64,000 nucleotides of DNA from assembly GCF_017355875.1 (NCBI RefSeq), contig NZ_JAFEWC010000001.1, positions 1,426,001 to 1,490,000 of the forward strand, read 5' to 3'. A program made the position numbers and the translations under genes. Within the stretch, counting starts at the first letter, position 1, and every line of letters starts with the position of its first letter. The notes under the pieces were generated by a model that was given only the letters and a program-made list of their open reading frames with translations, was not told the origin of the DNA and made no database searches. The stretch comes from Aridibaculum aurantiacum. GTDB lineage: Bacteria > Bacteroidota > Bacteroidia > Chitinophagales > Chitinophagaceae. Below, piece after piece: positions 44,622 through 53,179 of the stretch.

Positions 44622-45143
44622 TTACCGTAGTTCCAGTTTCATCAGTATGTCTGTCTGCTCGTCTTCACCCAGTTTGAAGATATGCTTGTCGAACTCTTTA
44701 AAGCCATTCTTGCTGTAGAAGCTGATAGCTCGCTGGTTTTCTTCCCAAACCCCAAGCCAAACATACTGGCTGTTGCTCTGGCTCGCCACCTGAATCGCCA
44801 TTTCATACAGCAGTTGTCCCACCTTTTTTCCATGGTATTCCTTCAGCACATAGATGCGTTCTATTTCAAGTGCTTGCTCGTCCTGTAGCTCCGTTTGTGA
44901 TTTTCCGAAATTCAGTTTCAGGTAGCCAATTACTGCTTCACCAAGTTTGGCAAAATAAAATAGTGAATGTGGATTGGCCAGTTCCGCTGCAAGTTTATCA
45001 ATGGCAAAACCTTCTTCAAGATACTTGCGCATGTTCTCTTCAGTGTTACCTGCTGAAAAAGTTTCCTGAAAAGTTTGCCTGCCGATCTTTTGCAACTGGT
45101 ACACGTCGGCTGGTCCTGCCTGTACTATTTCAATGGCTTCCAT
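44622..45143 (-). CDS. GNAT-family N-acetyltransferase
   Basis: A 173-residue protein of the GNAT fold. The acetyl-CoA pyrophosphate loop region is YVLKEYHGKKVGQLLYEMAI at residues ~98-117, preceded by the central strand (EIERIYV) and followed by YVWLGVWEENQRAISFYSKN GFKEF, a typical ending. The acceptor substrate cannot be told. It lies between the heptose kinase and isoaspartyl peptidase genes on the same strand with ~40-bp gaps, so co-transcription is possible. Confidence 0.9.
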   Translation of the reverse strand: MEAIEIVQAGPADVYQLQKIGRQTFQETFSAGNTEENMRKYLEEGFAIDKLAAELANPHSLFYFAKLGEAVIGYLKLNFGKSQTELQDEQALEIERIYVLKEYHGKKVGQLLYEMAIQVASQSNSQYVWLGVWEENQRAISFYSKNGFKEFDKHIFKLGEDEQTDILMKLELR

Positions 45144-45191
45144 AGTTGGTTAATTCAGCGGAAATTGAGTTTGTGATTTTAGCAGTTACTA

Positions 45192-46178
45192 CTAGTTCAA
45201 TAGCAGCCGACACTCCTCGAACAGCTTTGTTTTATTGATAGCTACTGTACCTACTTCTTCGCATACAAGACCGCCTGCAATATTGGCCATGGCGGCAGCA
45301 AGATTAATGTTCCGGCTGGCGGCATATACCAGCGATGCTACAGCGATTACTGTATCGCCGGCACCACTTACATCGGCTATGCTTCGCACATGTGTAGGTA
45401 TGATGGAGGAGGAATTATCGTGCTGGTAAAACACACCTTTTTCAGATAGTGTGATGAGTGAGATATCATGCTGCAATACATCCTTCAGTTGCGCATGAAT
45501 TTCGCGCAAAACTGGCTCATTGATGTCTTCCAGTAGCAGGTTCAAACCTTCTTTTACTTCTTTTAGGTTGGGTTTAAAAATGCTGATCCCTTTGTAGGAA
45601 AAGAAGTTCTTGCGCTTTGGATCAACGGTTGTTATGATGCCATGTTCATTGCAAAGCGTTATCAGTTGCTGGATCAGGCTGCTGGTAAGTACGCCCTTGT
45701 TGTAATCTTCAAATACAACTACTGAAGGTTTCTCTGTCTTTACAAATTCTTCAAATGCCTGAACCAATTGTGCCTGTTCATCGCTGTTTATATCATGTGT
45801 TATTTCGGAGTCAAGTCGCATCATGTGCTGGTTGCGACTTATGATACGCGTTTTATTGGTAGTAACCCTGTTGTTGCTTTTTACTATATACCTGGTATTA
45901 ATGTTATGCTGCGCCAACAACTGGGTGAGCGTTTCTCCATCCTCATCATTACCAATAACCGAGAATATAGCAGTTGAAGCACCAAGTGCTACCGTATTCA
46001 ATGCTACGTTACCTGCACCACCCAGTCGAAGTTCTTTTTTATCTAGTGCTACTACAGGTACCGGCGCTTCAGGTGATATCCTTTCTACATGGCCCCACCA
46101 GTATGTGTCGAGCATTACATCGCCTACTACAGCTACTTTTTGTTCTGCAAAATGTTTGAACAGATCCTCTACCTGCAT
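45192..46178 (-). CDS. rfaE1: D-glycero-beta-D-manno-heptose-7-phosphate kinase (PfkB family)
   Basis: 328 residues from MQVEDLFKHFAEQKVAVVGD; an 18-residue upstream extension in the open frame is rejected because it would reach back into the permease gene. PfkB/ribokinase signatures are present: RLGGAGNVALNTVALGA and the C-terminal SGAGDTVIAVASLVYAA with the catalytic Asp. VMLDTYWWGHVERISPEAPV is typical of RfaE domain I. The nucleotidyltransferase half of bifunctional HldE is absent, so a separate second enzyme is needed. It makes ADP-heptose for lipopolysaccharide. It starts 4 bp after the stop of the permease gene. Confidence 0.88.
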   Translation of the reverse strand: MQVEDLFKHFAEQKVAVVGDVMLDTYWWGHVERISPEAPVPVVALDKKELRLGGAGNVALNTVALGASTAIFSVIGNDEDGETLTQLLAQHNINTRYIVKSNNRVTTNKTRIISRNQHMMRLDSEITHDINSDEQAQLVQAFEEFVKTEKPSVVVFEDYNKGVLTSSLIQQLITLCNEHGIITTVDPKRKNFFSYKGISIFKPNLKEVKEGLNLLLEDINEPVLREIHAQLKDVLQHDISLITLSEKGVFYQHDNSSSIIPTHVRSIADVSGAGDTVIAVASLVYAASRNINLAAAMANIAGGLVCEEVGTVAINKTKLFEECRLLLN

Positions 46179-46182
46179 ATTA

Positions 46183-47634
46183 TTATACTGCTTTTTTATT
46201 GCTTGCGACCGCAATATAATACAAAGGCACACCCAGCAGAGTGATGATGGCTCCAGGCCATGTATAAGTAGGTTTGTAAATGATGAGAAGAATACAAAAG
46301 GTCAAGCCCATAATGATATAAAGTGCAGGCAATACAGGATACCCAATGGCCCTATATGGACGTTCTGCATCGGGACGTTTTACACGTAAAATGAAAATAC
46401 CAATGATGGTTAGCATGTAGAATACTACCACCACAAATGATATCATATCGAGCAGGTCCCCATACTTGCCGCTGAGGCTCCATGCACAGGCAAACACCGC
46501 CTGTATCCATAGCGCATACGCAGGTACAGCATGTGTATTCAGGCGGCCAACTTTTTTGAAGAATAATCCATCCCTGGCCATTGTGTAGTATACACGTGCG
46601 CCAGCCAGTATCAACCCGTTGTTACAACCAAAGGTTGAGATCATAATCATGAGCGCGATGATAATGGTACCGATATTTCCAAAGATGACATTGGATGCAA
46701 CAACAGCTACGCGATCATTTTTTGCTGATGCGATTTCCTGTAGTGGCAGCACCGCCGTATACATTACATTGGCAGCTACATATATAACGGTAACTATAAA
46801 GGTTCCTAAGAAGAGGCTAAGTCCGATGTTGCGCTGGGGGTTCTTTATTTCACCTGCTATGAATGTTACATTGTTCCAGGCATCGCTGCTGAAAATAGAA
46901 CCTACCATTGCCGCAGCTATAGCACCCAATGCCGCAGCTATTGTATAATTAGCGAACGTGCCTTCACGCGATAAACTGCCAAGGTCCCAGGCATTGCTCC
47001 AGTTAGCTGTCCATACATCACCTTTAACCAGTATCAATCCAAATACAATTAGTCCAAAAAGACTAAGCAGCTTGGTAAGTGTGAATGTTGTTTGGATGGC
47101 TTTACCGCCTTTTACACCACGCGTATTTATGTAGGTAAGTAACACAATGACTACAATGGATAACAGTTGTGCAGCACTAATGCCGAATGAATATTGCATT
47201 TTGCCAGCTGCATCCACGCCTTTTTTTATACCCATCAATACATTGTCTTCGCTGAAGGCAGGAATGAGATAAGCAGTAAATTTTGCAAATGCAACACCTA
47301 CTGCAGCAATTGTTGCTGTTTGTATTACAGAGAAAAAACTCCATCCATAAAGAAAACCTACGAGCGGGTTGTAAGCTTCTTTTAGGTACACATATTGTCC
47401 GCCGGCTTTTGGAAACATGGCGCTTAACTCGCCATAGCTTAGTGCAGCTGTAAGTGTCATTAACCCAGTCAGTATCCACACAAAGATCAGCCAGCCAGCA
47501 CTACCCACATTACGTGTAATATCTGCACTTACTATAAAGATCCCTGATCCAATCATGCTGCCGGCTACGATCATAGTAGCATCCAGCAGGCCCAAAGTAG
47601 GTTTGAAAGAAGAAGCGTTAGAATTGTTGTCCAT
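46183..47634 (-). CDS. APC-superfamily amino acid permease
   Basis: 483 residues from MDNNSNASSFKPTLG; a 34-codon upstream extension reads through the ompH terminator and is rejected. About 12 membrane segments. The first has the APC consensus IVAGSMIGSGIFIVSADI and the signature LSYGELSAMFPKAGGQYVYL follows. The protein should exchange or import an amino acid; the substrate is not evident. It is upstream of and nearly contiguous with the heptose kinase gene. Confidence 0.9.
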   Translation of the reverse strand: MDNNSNASSFKPTLGLLDATMIVAGSMIGSGIFIVSADITRNVGSAGWLIFVWILTGLMTLTAALSYGELSAMFPKAGGQYVYLKEAYNPLVGFLYGWSFFSVIQTATIAAVGVAFAKFTAYLIPAFSEDNVLMGIKKGVDAAGKMQYSFGISAAQLLSIVVIVLLTYINTRGVKGGKAIQTTFTLTKLLSLFGLIVFGLILVKGDVWTANWSNAWDLGSLSREGTFANYTIAAALGAIAAAMVGSIFSSDAWNNVTFIAGEIKNPQRNIGLSLFLGTFIVTVIYVAANVMYTAVLPLQEIASAKNDRVAVVASNVIFGNIGTIIIALMIMISTFGCNNGLILAGARVYYTMARDGLFFKKVGRLNTHAVPAYALWIQAVFACAWSLSGKYGDLLDMISFVVVVFYMLTIIGIFILRVKRPDAERPYRAIGYPVLPALYIIMGLTFCILLIIYKPTYTWPGAIITLLGVPLYYIAVASNKKAV

Positions 47635-47644
47635 GCGTGTAGTT

Positions 47645-47679
47645 ATAAAAAAAATCCCTTCTCTTTTAGGAGAAGGGAT
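47645..47679 (-). terminator. Terminator of the OmpH/Skp gene
   Basis: On the minus strand a 10-bp stem ATCCCTTCTC / GAGAAGGGAT with a 6-nt loop, followed by TTTTTTTATAA, ~30 bp past the ompH stop. Confidence 0.9.
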
Positions 47680-47710
47680 GAAGATAAGCAAATATGATAT
47701 TGAGGATATT

Positions 47711-48304
47711 TTAGTCTTTCTTCTTGTATTGTTCATTCAATCCTTTCACTACTTCGGCAGTAATATCAAAACCTGGATCAACATAATAAACAGTACCTGG
47801 TTGATTTGCTACGATGTAGCTGAAGCCTTTGTCTTTGTTATACTCCTTCAGGAACTCTTCAATTTTCTTATTTACATCCTGCATCTTCTTAAACTGGATA
47901 TCCTGCATTTCAAGATCGAGTGATTGCTCTTTATTAGCAAGCACCTTCTGATCGTTCATCAATTCTTGTTCTACTATGTTAGCGCGTTCTTGTGTCATGG
48001 TAGGTGCTTCCTGCTGGTATTTCTTCACCTTCTCCATGTAGCGGTTCTTCAGTTGGTTCAATTGTCCACCTAGTTCCTGTTGTTTAGATTTCAACTGGCT
48101 GCGTACATCTTTCAGGTATTCGTAGTTGTTATCAATAGAGTCCATTTCAAAATAAGCCAATTTGAAAGCGCCTGTTTGTGCCGACCCGGAAGTTTGAGAA
48201 GCTACCTGGGTTGTTGTTTTTTTACCACTTGAAAAGTGCAGGTAAAACAGCACTGCAACTGCTATAACAAGAATGATGTTTAAGGGCAATAGAAAATTTT
48301 TCAT
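47711..48304 (-). CDS. OmpH/Skp-family periplasmic chaperone
   Basis: A 197-residue protein with an N-terminal signal or anchor (residues 4-25), a short Ser/Thr/Gln linker, the start of the family domain (KLAYFEMDSIDNNYEYLKDV) and a long coiled coil (residues ~70-155: LKSKQQELGGQLNQLKNRYM through EQSLDLEMQDIQFKKMQDVN), ending in a small beta segment (GFSYIVANQPGTVYYVDPGF). Skp holds unfolded outer-membrane proteins in the periplasm. Monocistronic on the minus strand, with its own terminator. Confidence 0.88.
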   Translation of the reverse strand: MKNFLLPLNIILVIAVAVLFYLHFSSGKKTTTQVASQTSGSAQTGAFKLAYFEMDSIDNNYEYLKDVRSQLKSKQQELGGQLNQLKNRYMEKVKKYQQEAPTMTQERANIVEQELMNDQKVLANKEQSLDLEMQDIQFKKMQDVNKKIEEFLKEYNKDKGFSYIVANQPGTVYYVDPGFDITAEVVKGLNEQYKKKD

Positions 48305-48368
48305 GAAGAGTTTTTAGGGCAGCAAAGTAAAAGGAATGGGAAGAATAAATTTGTTAAAGTAAAACTTT

Positions 48369-48412
48369 CCTAACTGCATGAATTATATATAAGCATATGT
48401 TCATGCGTTAGG
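48369..48412. promoter_or_regulatory. 13-bp inverted repeat between ompH and a lipoprotein gene
   Basis: Left arm CCTAACTGCATGAA and right arm TTCATGCGTTAGG pair over 13 bp with a single bulged T; the 17-nt centre is AT-rich and contains CATATG. It lies between divergent genes (65 bp from ompH, 94 bp from the lipoprotein gene) and has no T-run, so a regulatory site is more likely than a terminator. Confidence 0.5.
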
Positions 48413-48505
48413 AGTATGGCAAAAATGTTTATAGCAAATATGGCTGAAATAATTGCTGTATGGCTATTTCAGATATCTTAGAGCCATCAAACCTTTACCT
48501 TTTAC

Positions 48506-49441
48506 ATGAAACTACGCTTACCTTTTTTAGCAGCTATCATACTATTCTTTGCTGCTTGTCAAAAAGAAATTACCAGTGACATAGTTACCAGTACTTCACC
48601 AACCACTACACCCGGTACTACTGGCTCTTTTACTGCCAATATTAATGGAACGCCTTGGATAGCTAACAGGTTTTCACTGATCCAATTCAGTCCTGCCATG
48701 GGTCAGTTGCCGCGCCTTATGAACATTTCAGCTGTTGGAACAGATAAGCGAATGCTTACAATTACCCTTACTGATTCAGGAGCGCACCAGTATTCTTTAT
48801 CTCCATATAGCTATTGGATGAATGCTGCAGCATACATTGATAGCAACATGGCCAATCCCATGAACTATAGTAGCAACCAAGCATATACGCCTAATGAGCC
48901 AAATGGTACATTTCGCGTATCATCTATAGATACAGTGCGTAAGACCATGAGTGGAACTTTTAGTTTCAAAGTTTACCGCCAGGCCGATAGCACATCCCTT
49001 ACTTTTAGCAACGGAGTGTTCACAAATGTTTCTTATTCTACCGGTAGCCCGCTTCCTCCATCATCTACATCAGATACATTCAGGGTAAAAGTAAATGGTA
49101 CTTCATTTGTTCCTCACAGTATCTCGGGCGACATGATGACCATGATGAATTCTATTATGCTACAAGGAAACAGCCAGGATCTTACACGCAATGTGAGTGT
49201 GGGCGTGCCAATGAACGCTACCCCCGGCACTTATCCTATGCTTTTTCCAGGTGATTATTATGGAGCCTATATGATGAGTGGGAACAGCTTTTCTTCTGTA
49301 TCGGGTTCTATCCAGGTACTGGAACATAATACCACAACCAAACGTATACGTGCAAACTTTGCTTTTGTAGCACAGCCGCTTATTGCTCCTACACCTGTTC
49401 ATAATATTACTGAAGGATATTTTTCTATTATCTACAGGTAG
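48506..49441 (+). CDS. Lipoprotein with two DUF6252-like repeats
   Basis: A 311-residue protein with a lipoprotein signal (FFAAC, Cys18) and a Thr/Ser-rich linker to about residue 42. Two similar domains follow: the first starts at FTANINGTPWIANR and ends near SLTFSNGVFTNVSY (residue ~175); the second starts at FRVKVNGTSFVPHS (residue ~192) and ends with ITEGYFSIIYR. Each has a central GT(F/Y)-turn and a final strand with a Gly-x-Phe pattern, resembling the DUF6252 family of Bacteroidota lipoproteins. Function unknown; surface exposure is plausible. Confidence 0.72.
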   Translation: MKLRLPFLAAIILFFAACQKEITSDIVTSTSPTTTPGTTGSFTANINGTPWIANRFSLIQFSPAMGQLPRLMNISAVGTDKRMLTITLTDSGAHQYSLSPYSYWMNAAAYIDSNMANPMNYSSNQAYTPNEPNGTFRVSSIDTVRKTMSGTFSFKVYRQADSTSLTFSNGVFTNVSYSTGSPLPPSSTSDTFRVKVNGTSFVPHSISGDMMTMMNSIMLQGNSQDLTRNVSVGVPMNATPGTYPMLFPGDYYGAYMMSGNSFSSVSGSIQVLEHNTTTKRIRANFAFVAQPLIAPTPVHNITEGYFSIIYR

Positions 49442-49457
49442 AAACTTCTAGTTGTAA

Positions 49458-49494
49458 TAAAAAAAGAACGCACCATTAAAGAGCGTTCTTTTTT
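49458..49494. terminator. Bidirectional terminator
   Basis: Stem AAAAAGAACGC / GCGTTCTTTTT with an 11-nt loop, between the convergent lipoprotein and carbonic anhydrase genes. Confidence 0.9.
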
Positions 49495-49541
49495 ATGCTT
49501 AGTAGGTGAATTCTTTAAAGCATCACCTGTATGCAGAATGA

Positions 49542-50186
49542 CTATTTGATACCCTGGAAAGTATCTTCATAAAATTCCACATTACCATTCTCTACATCAT
49601 ACATGGCACCAGCAATTCCGATTTGACCTGCTTCTACCATTTCACGTAGGGTAGGGCTTCTTTCTAGAATTTCTTTTACAGCAAGCTTTACATTCAGTTC
49701 AGCAACATGCTCTACAAACTCACTGTTTGAAGATGTTCTGTTATCTGTAGTTGTTGTTTCTGCGTTCAGTGCAGGTTCAAACTTTTTTAGTAGCGTAGTC
49801 AGGTTGCCTAATTCCACATGGTCGCAAGCTCCTTTTACTGCACCACACCTGGTGTGGCCCAATACAAGGATTACCTTAGCACCTGCAGCCTTACAGCCAA
49901 ATTCCATGCTTCCTAATATATCTTCATTCACAATGTTTCCTGCGATACGTACGCTGAAGACATCACCCAGTCCCTGGTCAAAAATCAATTCGGCTGAAGT
50001 ACGGGAGTCGATACAGCTAAGGATAACAGCAAATGGGTGTTGGCCATCTGAAGTTTCATTCATCTGTTGCAGCAGGTTGCGGTTTATCTTCAAATTGTTG
50101 ATGAACCTGCGATTACCTTCTCTAAGAAGGGCGATACCCTGCTTTGGCGTTATCTTGTCGCGTGATTCCTTTGTAAGTGTCTTCAT
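49542..50186 (-). CDS. Beta-class carbonic anhydrase
   Basis: A 214-residue enzyme interconverting CO2 and bicarbonate. Zinc ligands are Cys58, His111 and Cys114 (SCIDSRTS; GHTRCGAV); the catalytic dyad Asp60-Arg62 is present, and VRIAGNIVNEDILGSMEFG completes the family pattern. No signal peptide, so cytoplasmic. It begins 12 bp after the SulP transporter gene stops, on the same transcript. Together they would take up and hydrate/dehydrate bicarbonate. Confidence 0.95.
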   Translation of the reverse strand: MKTLTKESRDKITPKQGIALLREGNRRFINNLKINRNLLQQMNETSDGQHPFAVILSCIDSRTSAELIFDQGLGDVFSVRIAGNIVNEDILGSMEFGCKAAGAKVILVLGHTRCGAVKGACDHVELGNLTTLLKKFEPALNAETTTTDNRTSSNSEFVEHVAELNVKLAVKEILERSPTLREMVEAGQIGIAGAMYDVENGNVEFYEDTFQGIK

Positions 50187-50198
50187 CTTTATTTTGTT

Positions 50199-51761
50199 TT
50201 AGTGTGACATTTCTGCTTTTTCCTCAGTAATACCAAGCAACTCTACTTCTATATTCTTGCTTTTGGCATTCTGCCTGAAGTTTTGAATGATCTCGATAAC
50301 ATCGTAATCTATAGCTACTGATTTAGATCCGTCTATAACAACTTTTGCGTTATCAGGTATTGCATTCAGGGTCTTCAAAATGTTTGCTTTATTTAAGAAG
50401 GATACTTCCTCAGCCAGTACAAGATGGTGCATTTCTTTGCCATTCTCAACTGTTTTAGTATCGTGAACATAATGCGAATTTTTGTAGTTGTGGCGCAGCG
50501 TGTAAAATATTCCAACGGCTAATCCTATACCTATACCTTTCAGAAGGTCGGTTGCTAGTATACCCACCACGGTTGCCATAAATGGTACGAACTGCTCCCA
50601 ACCAAGCTTATACATCTGGATGAATAAAGCTGGTTTAGCCAGTTTATAACCTACCAGGATCAGGATAGCTGCCAGTGTTGCCAGTGGTATCATGTTTAGC
50701 AAATGCGCAATTGTGATAACACTTAGCAGCAACCATACGCCGTGCAAAATGGCTGATAACTTCGTCTTTGCTCCAAAGGTTATATTAGCAGAGCTTCTTA
50801 CTATCACCTGCGTAATTGGTAGTCCACCTATCAATCCTGATACAATGTTTCCTAAACCTTGTGCTTTCAGTTCCCTGTTGGTTGGCGTTACTCTTTTTAG
50901 TGGATCAAGTTTATCTGTTGCCTCTACGCAAAGCAAAGTTTCAAGGCTTGCTATAACGGCTATAACCACTGCAATAAAATATACTTCAGGGTTGGCTAGT
51001 TGCGAAAAATCAGGAGAGGTGAATTGCCCGAAGAATGCTCCTATATTTTCAGGAACTGGCAAGGTCACTAATTGTTTATCGGCCAGGGTGAAATTAAGTA
51101 TACCATTCCTGTATAGGTTGAACATGATGATACCCACTACCACTGCTACCAATGGTCCTTGTATCACATGAAAGATGCGGCTCTTTTTCATCAGCACATT
51201 CTCCCATAGAAGCAGAATGGCTATAGATATCAAAGCTATCAGTACCGCTCCAGGTGTTATTTGTGTAAATGCATGGGCGATGGCAGAGAAAGTATTCTCA
51301 CCGGTCGGTTCTGCAAATTGCAGGCTGCCTTCCAGGTTCTCGTCGTAGCCCACTGCGTGAGGTATCTGTTTCAAAATGATGATAAGACCAATACCTGTAA
51401 GCATCCCTTTGATTACCGATGATGGAAAGAAATAAGCCACAAACCCGGCCCTCAGGTATCCGGCCAGTAACTGCAGGCAACCAGCCAATACAACGGCCAG
51501 GAGAAATGCATGCCATGAGCCGCCCAGGGTTTGAATTGAATTGAGAACAACAACAGCAAGACCTGCTGCAGGGCCGCTAACGCCTAATGCTGACCCACTT
51601 GCAATACCGCAGATAATGCCACCAACAATGCCTGCAATGATGCCTGCAAATAATGGTGCACCCGATGCCAGTGCAATACCTAGACATAGTGGAACAGCCA
51701 CAAAGAAGACTACAATACTAGCAGGCAGGTCACTTTTGATTTCTTTGAATACGCTTTTCAT
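50199..51761 (-). CDS. SulP-family anion transporter (probable bicarbonate transporter)
   Basis: A 520-residue protein with 10-12 membrane segments in the SulP layout (DLPASIVVFFVAVPLCLGIA; SALGVSGPAAGLAVVVLNSI; GLIGGLPITQVIVRSSANIT) and a C-terminal STAS domain from about residue 445 (MHHLVLAEEVSFLNKANILK; KVVIDGSKSVAIDYDVIEII). SulP proteins carry sulfate, bicarbonate or other anions. The carbonic anhydrase partner favours bicarbonate, as in BicA-like modules; the substrate is inferred from context. It is divergent from a TetR regulator with a palindrome between them. Confidence 0.9.
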   Translation of the reverse strand: MKSVFKEIKSDLPASIVVFFVAVPLCLGIALASGAPLFAGIIAGIVGGIICGIASGSALGVSGPAAGLAVVVLNSIQTLGGSWHAFLLAVVLAGCLQLLAGYLRAGFVAYFFPSSVIKGMLTGIGLIIILKQIPHAVGYDENLEGSLQFAEPTGENTFSAIAHAFTQITPGAVLIALISIAILLLWENVLMKKSRIFHVIQGPLVAVVVGIIMFNLYRNGILNFTLADKQLVTLPVPENIGAFFGQFTSPDFSQLANPEVYFIAVVIAVIASLETLLCVEATDKLDPLKRVTPTNRELKAQGLGNIVSGLIGGLPITQVIVRSSANITFGAKTKLSAILHGVWLLLSVITIAHLLNMIPLATLAAILILVGYKLAKPALFIQMYKLGWEQFVPFMATVVGILATDLLKGIGIGLAVGIFYTLRHNYKNSHYVHDTKTVENGKEMHHLVLAEEVSFLNKANILKTLNAIPDNAKVVIDGSKSVAIDYDVIEIIQNFRQNAKSKNIEVELLGITEEKAEMSH

Positions 51762-51794
51762 GTACTGAAAATTTTTTCTTGCTTGTCAAAGTAG

Positions 51795-51849
51795 CAAAAT
51801 TATCAATAACGATAGTATTACTATCATAAGTTTTTTATTTTTAGTTTTG
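51795..51849. promoter_or_regulatory. Divergent promoters with central palindrome (SulP / TetR)
   Basis: Minus strand TAATTTTG (51802-51795) serves the SulP gene; plus strand TAGTTTTG (51842-51849) serves the TetR gene. Between them lies GATAGTA-T-TACTATC (51811-51825), a perfect 7-bp-arm palindrome. It falls in the spacer of the SulP promoter and on the -33 position of the TetR promoter, so a bound repressor would block both. Confidence 0.65.
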
Positions 51850-51888
51850 TTTGAACGCTTAAAATGTAGTTGTTGATTATCACCAGGT

Positions 51889-52569
51889 ATGAATTGGACC
51901 GTACAAATACAGATGAATGAAAAGCTTTTTGTTCGTGATCCGCAACAATCAGATCTGGGTAAAAAGATTATTGAACATAGTATACTTCTAATTGATGAGC
52001 TTGGGTTTGAAGCTTTTACATTCAGGAAGCTTGCTACAAAAATCCATACATCCGAAGCGGGTATATATCGCTATTTCGACAATAAGCATCGATTGCTGGT
52101 ATACCTGGTAGCCTGGTATTGGAGATGGCTGGCATATAAGATCACCTTTAGTTTGAATAACGTGGTAGACCCAAAACAGAAGATACGTAAGGTTATCAAG
52201 CTACTGTCGCAGGAGGTAAAGGACGATGATAACATTTCGCATGTAAAAGAAAGTGTACTGCATCGAATTGTTATTTCAGAAGGGTCCAAAGCATATCTTA
52301 CCAAACATGTTTCTGAAGACAACCAGGATCAGCTGTTCAAGCCTTATAAAGAACTGTGTTCCTTCTTTGCCGACATCATTCTTGAATTTGCACCGCATTA
52401 CAAATATCCCAGGACATTAGCCAGCACTGTAGTAGAGGTAGCGCATATAGAAAATTTCTTTTTAAAACACCTGCCATCGCTTACAGATTTTGCCCACGAT
52501 AATAAAGCAACCAAAATCACCGCTTTCCTTGAGCATCTTGTATTTTCAGCTTTAGGTAATGAACCTTAA
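51889..52569 (+). CDS. TetR/AcrR-family transcriptional regulator
   Basis: 226 residues; an in-frame ATG eight codons in (MNEKLFVRD) is an alternative start. The N-terminal helix-turn-helix is typical (IIEHSILLIDELGFEAFTFR KLATKIHTSEAGIYRYFDNK). The C-terminal ligand-binding part is unlike well-known TetR proteins. It is transcribed away from the SulP-carbonic anhydrase operon and shares its control region, so it probably represses that operon and itself. The ligand is unknown; a signal of carbon dioxide or bicarbonate status is a guess. Confidence 0.88.
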   Translation: MNWTVQIQMNEKLFVRDPQQSDLGKKIIEHSILLIDELGFEAFTFRKLATKIHTSEAGIYRYFDNKHRLLVYLVAWYWRWLAYKITFSLNNVVDPKQKIRKVIKLLSQEVKDDDNISHVKESVLHRIVISEGSKAYLTKHVSEDNQDQLFKPYKELCSFFADIILEFAPHYKYPRTLASTVVEVAHIENFFLKHLPSLTDFAHDNKATKITAFLEHLVFSALGNEP

Positions 52570-52644
52570 CAACAACTGGCAGTAGCCAATCACTTAGTCG
52601 ATAAAACAAGTCTTCAATCCAACACTTAATAATCTAAACAACAT

Positions 52645-53004
52645 ATGAACTATTTTCTGCAGAATAAACCCTTTATAGTACCAACAACCGATGGAAAACT
52701 TATAGAAGAGCATTTTGGCCGTGTAGCCACCAACCAGCAAAACATTAGCATAGCTCATATGGTAGCGCCGCCACATTGGAGCGAGCCACACCAATCGACT
52801 ACATTCGACGAATGGACATTGGTAAGCAGTGGCCGCAAATCTGTAGAGGTAGATGGTTTGAAAGTAACCGTAGAAGCAGGCCAAAGTATACTGGTAAAAA
52901 AAGGCGCAAGAGTTCGCTATAGTAATCCTTTTGATGAGCCTTGCGAATACTGGAGCATTTGCCTGCCTGCATTCTCAATAGAAGAGGTAAACAGGGAGAG
53001 TTGA
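52645..53004 (+). CDS. Small single-domain cupin protein
   Basis: A 119-residue protein with a cupin barrel. Metal-ligand-like residues are in PPHWSEPHQSTTFDEWTLVS (His, His, Glu) and the second motif lies in EAGQSILVKKGARVRYSNP. The usual last histidine is replaced (ARVRYSN), so metal binding is uncertain. No signal peptide. It lies 75 bp after the TetR gene on the same strand; co-transcription is possible. Enzymatic or sensory function cannot be decided. Confidence 0.8.
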   Translation: MNYFLQNKPFIVPTTDGKLIEEHFGRVATNQQNISIAHMVAPPHWSEPHQSTTFDEWTLVSSGRKSVEVDGLKVTVEAGQSILVKKGARVRYSNPFDEPCEYWSICLPAFSIEEVNRES

Positions 53005-53179
53005 TTACAGCAAAACTTTAACAGCAGGTGCAGCAGCTGAATGTCTTCTGCATGTTTATTTGCATTCACACATGTGTACAAGTTATCGCTGTTACCACTA
53101 TTGTCAATTCTTACTTTTACACCCATTTTAATTTTTACCAATAATGATGTTGATCTTTTTGCAAGCTGGCGGCTAGGTA

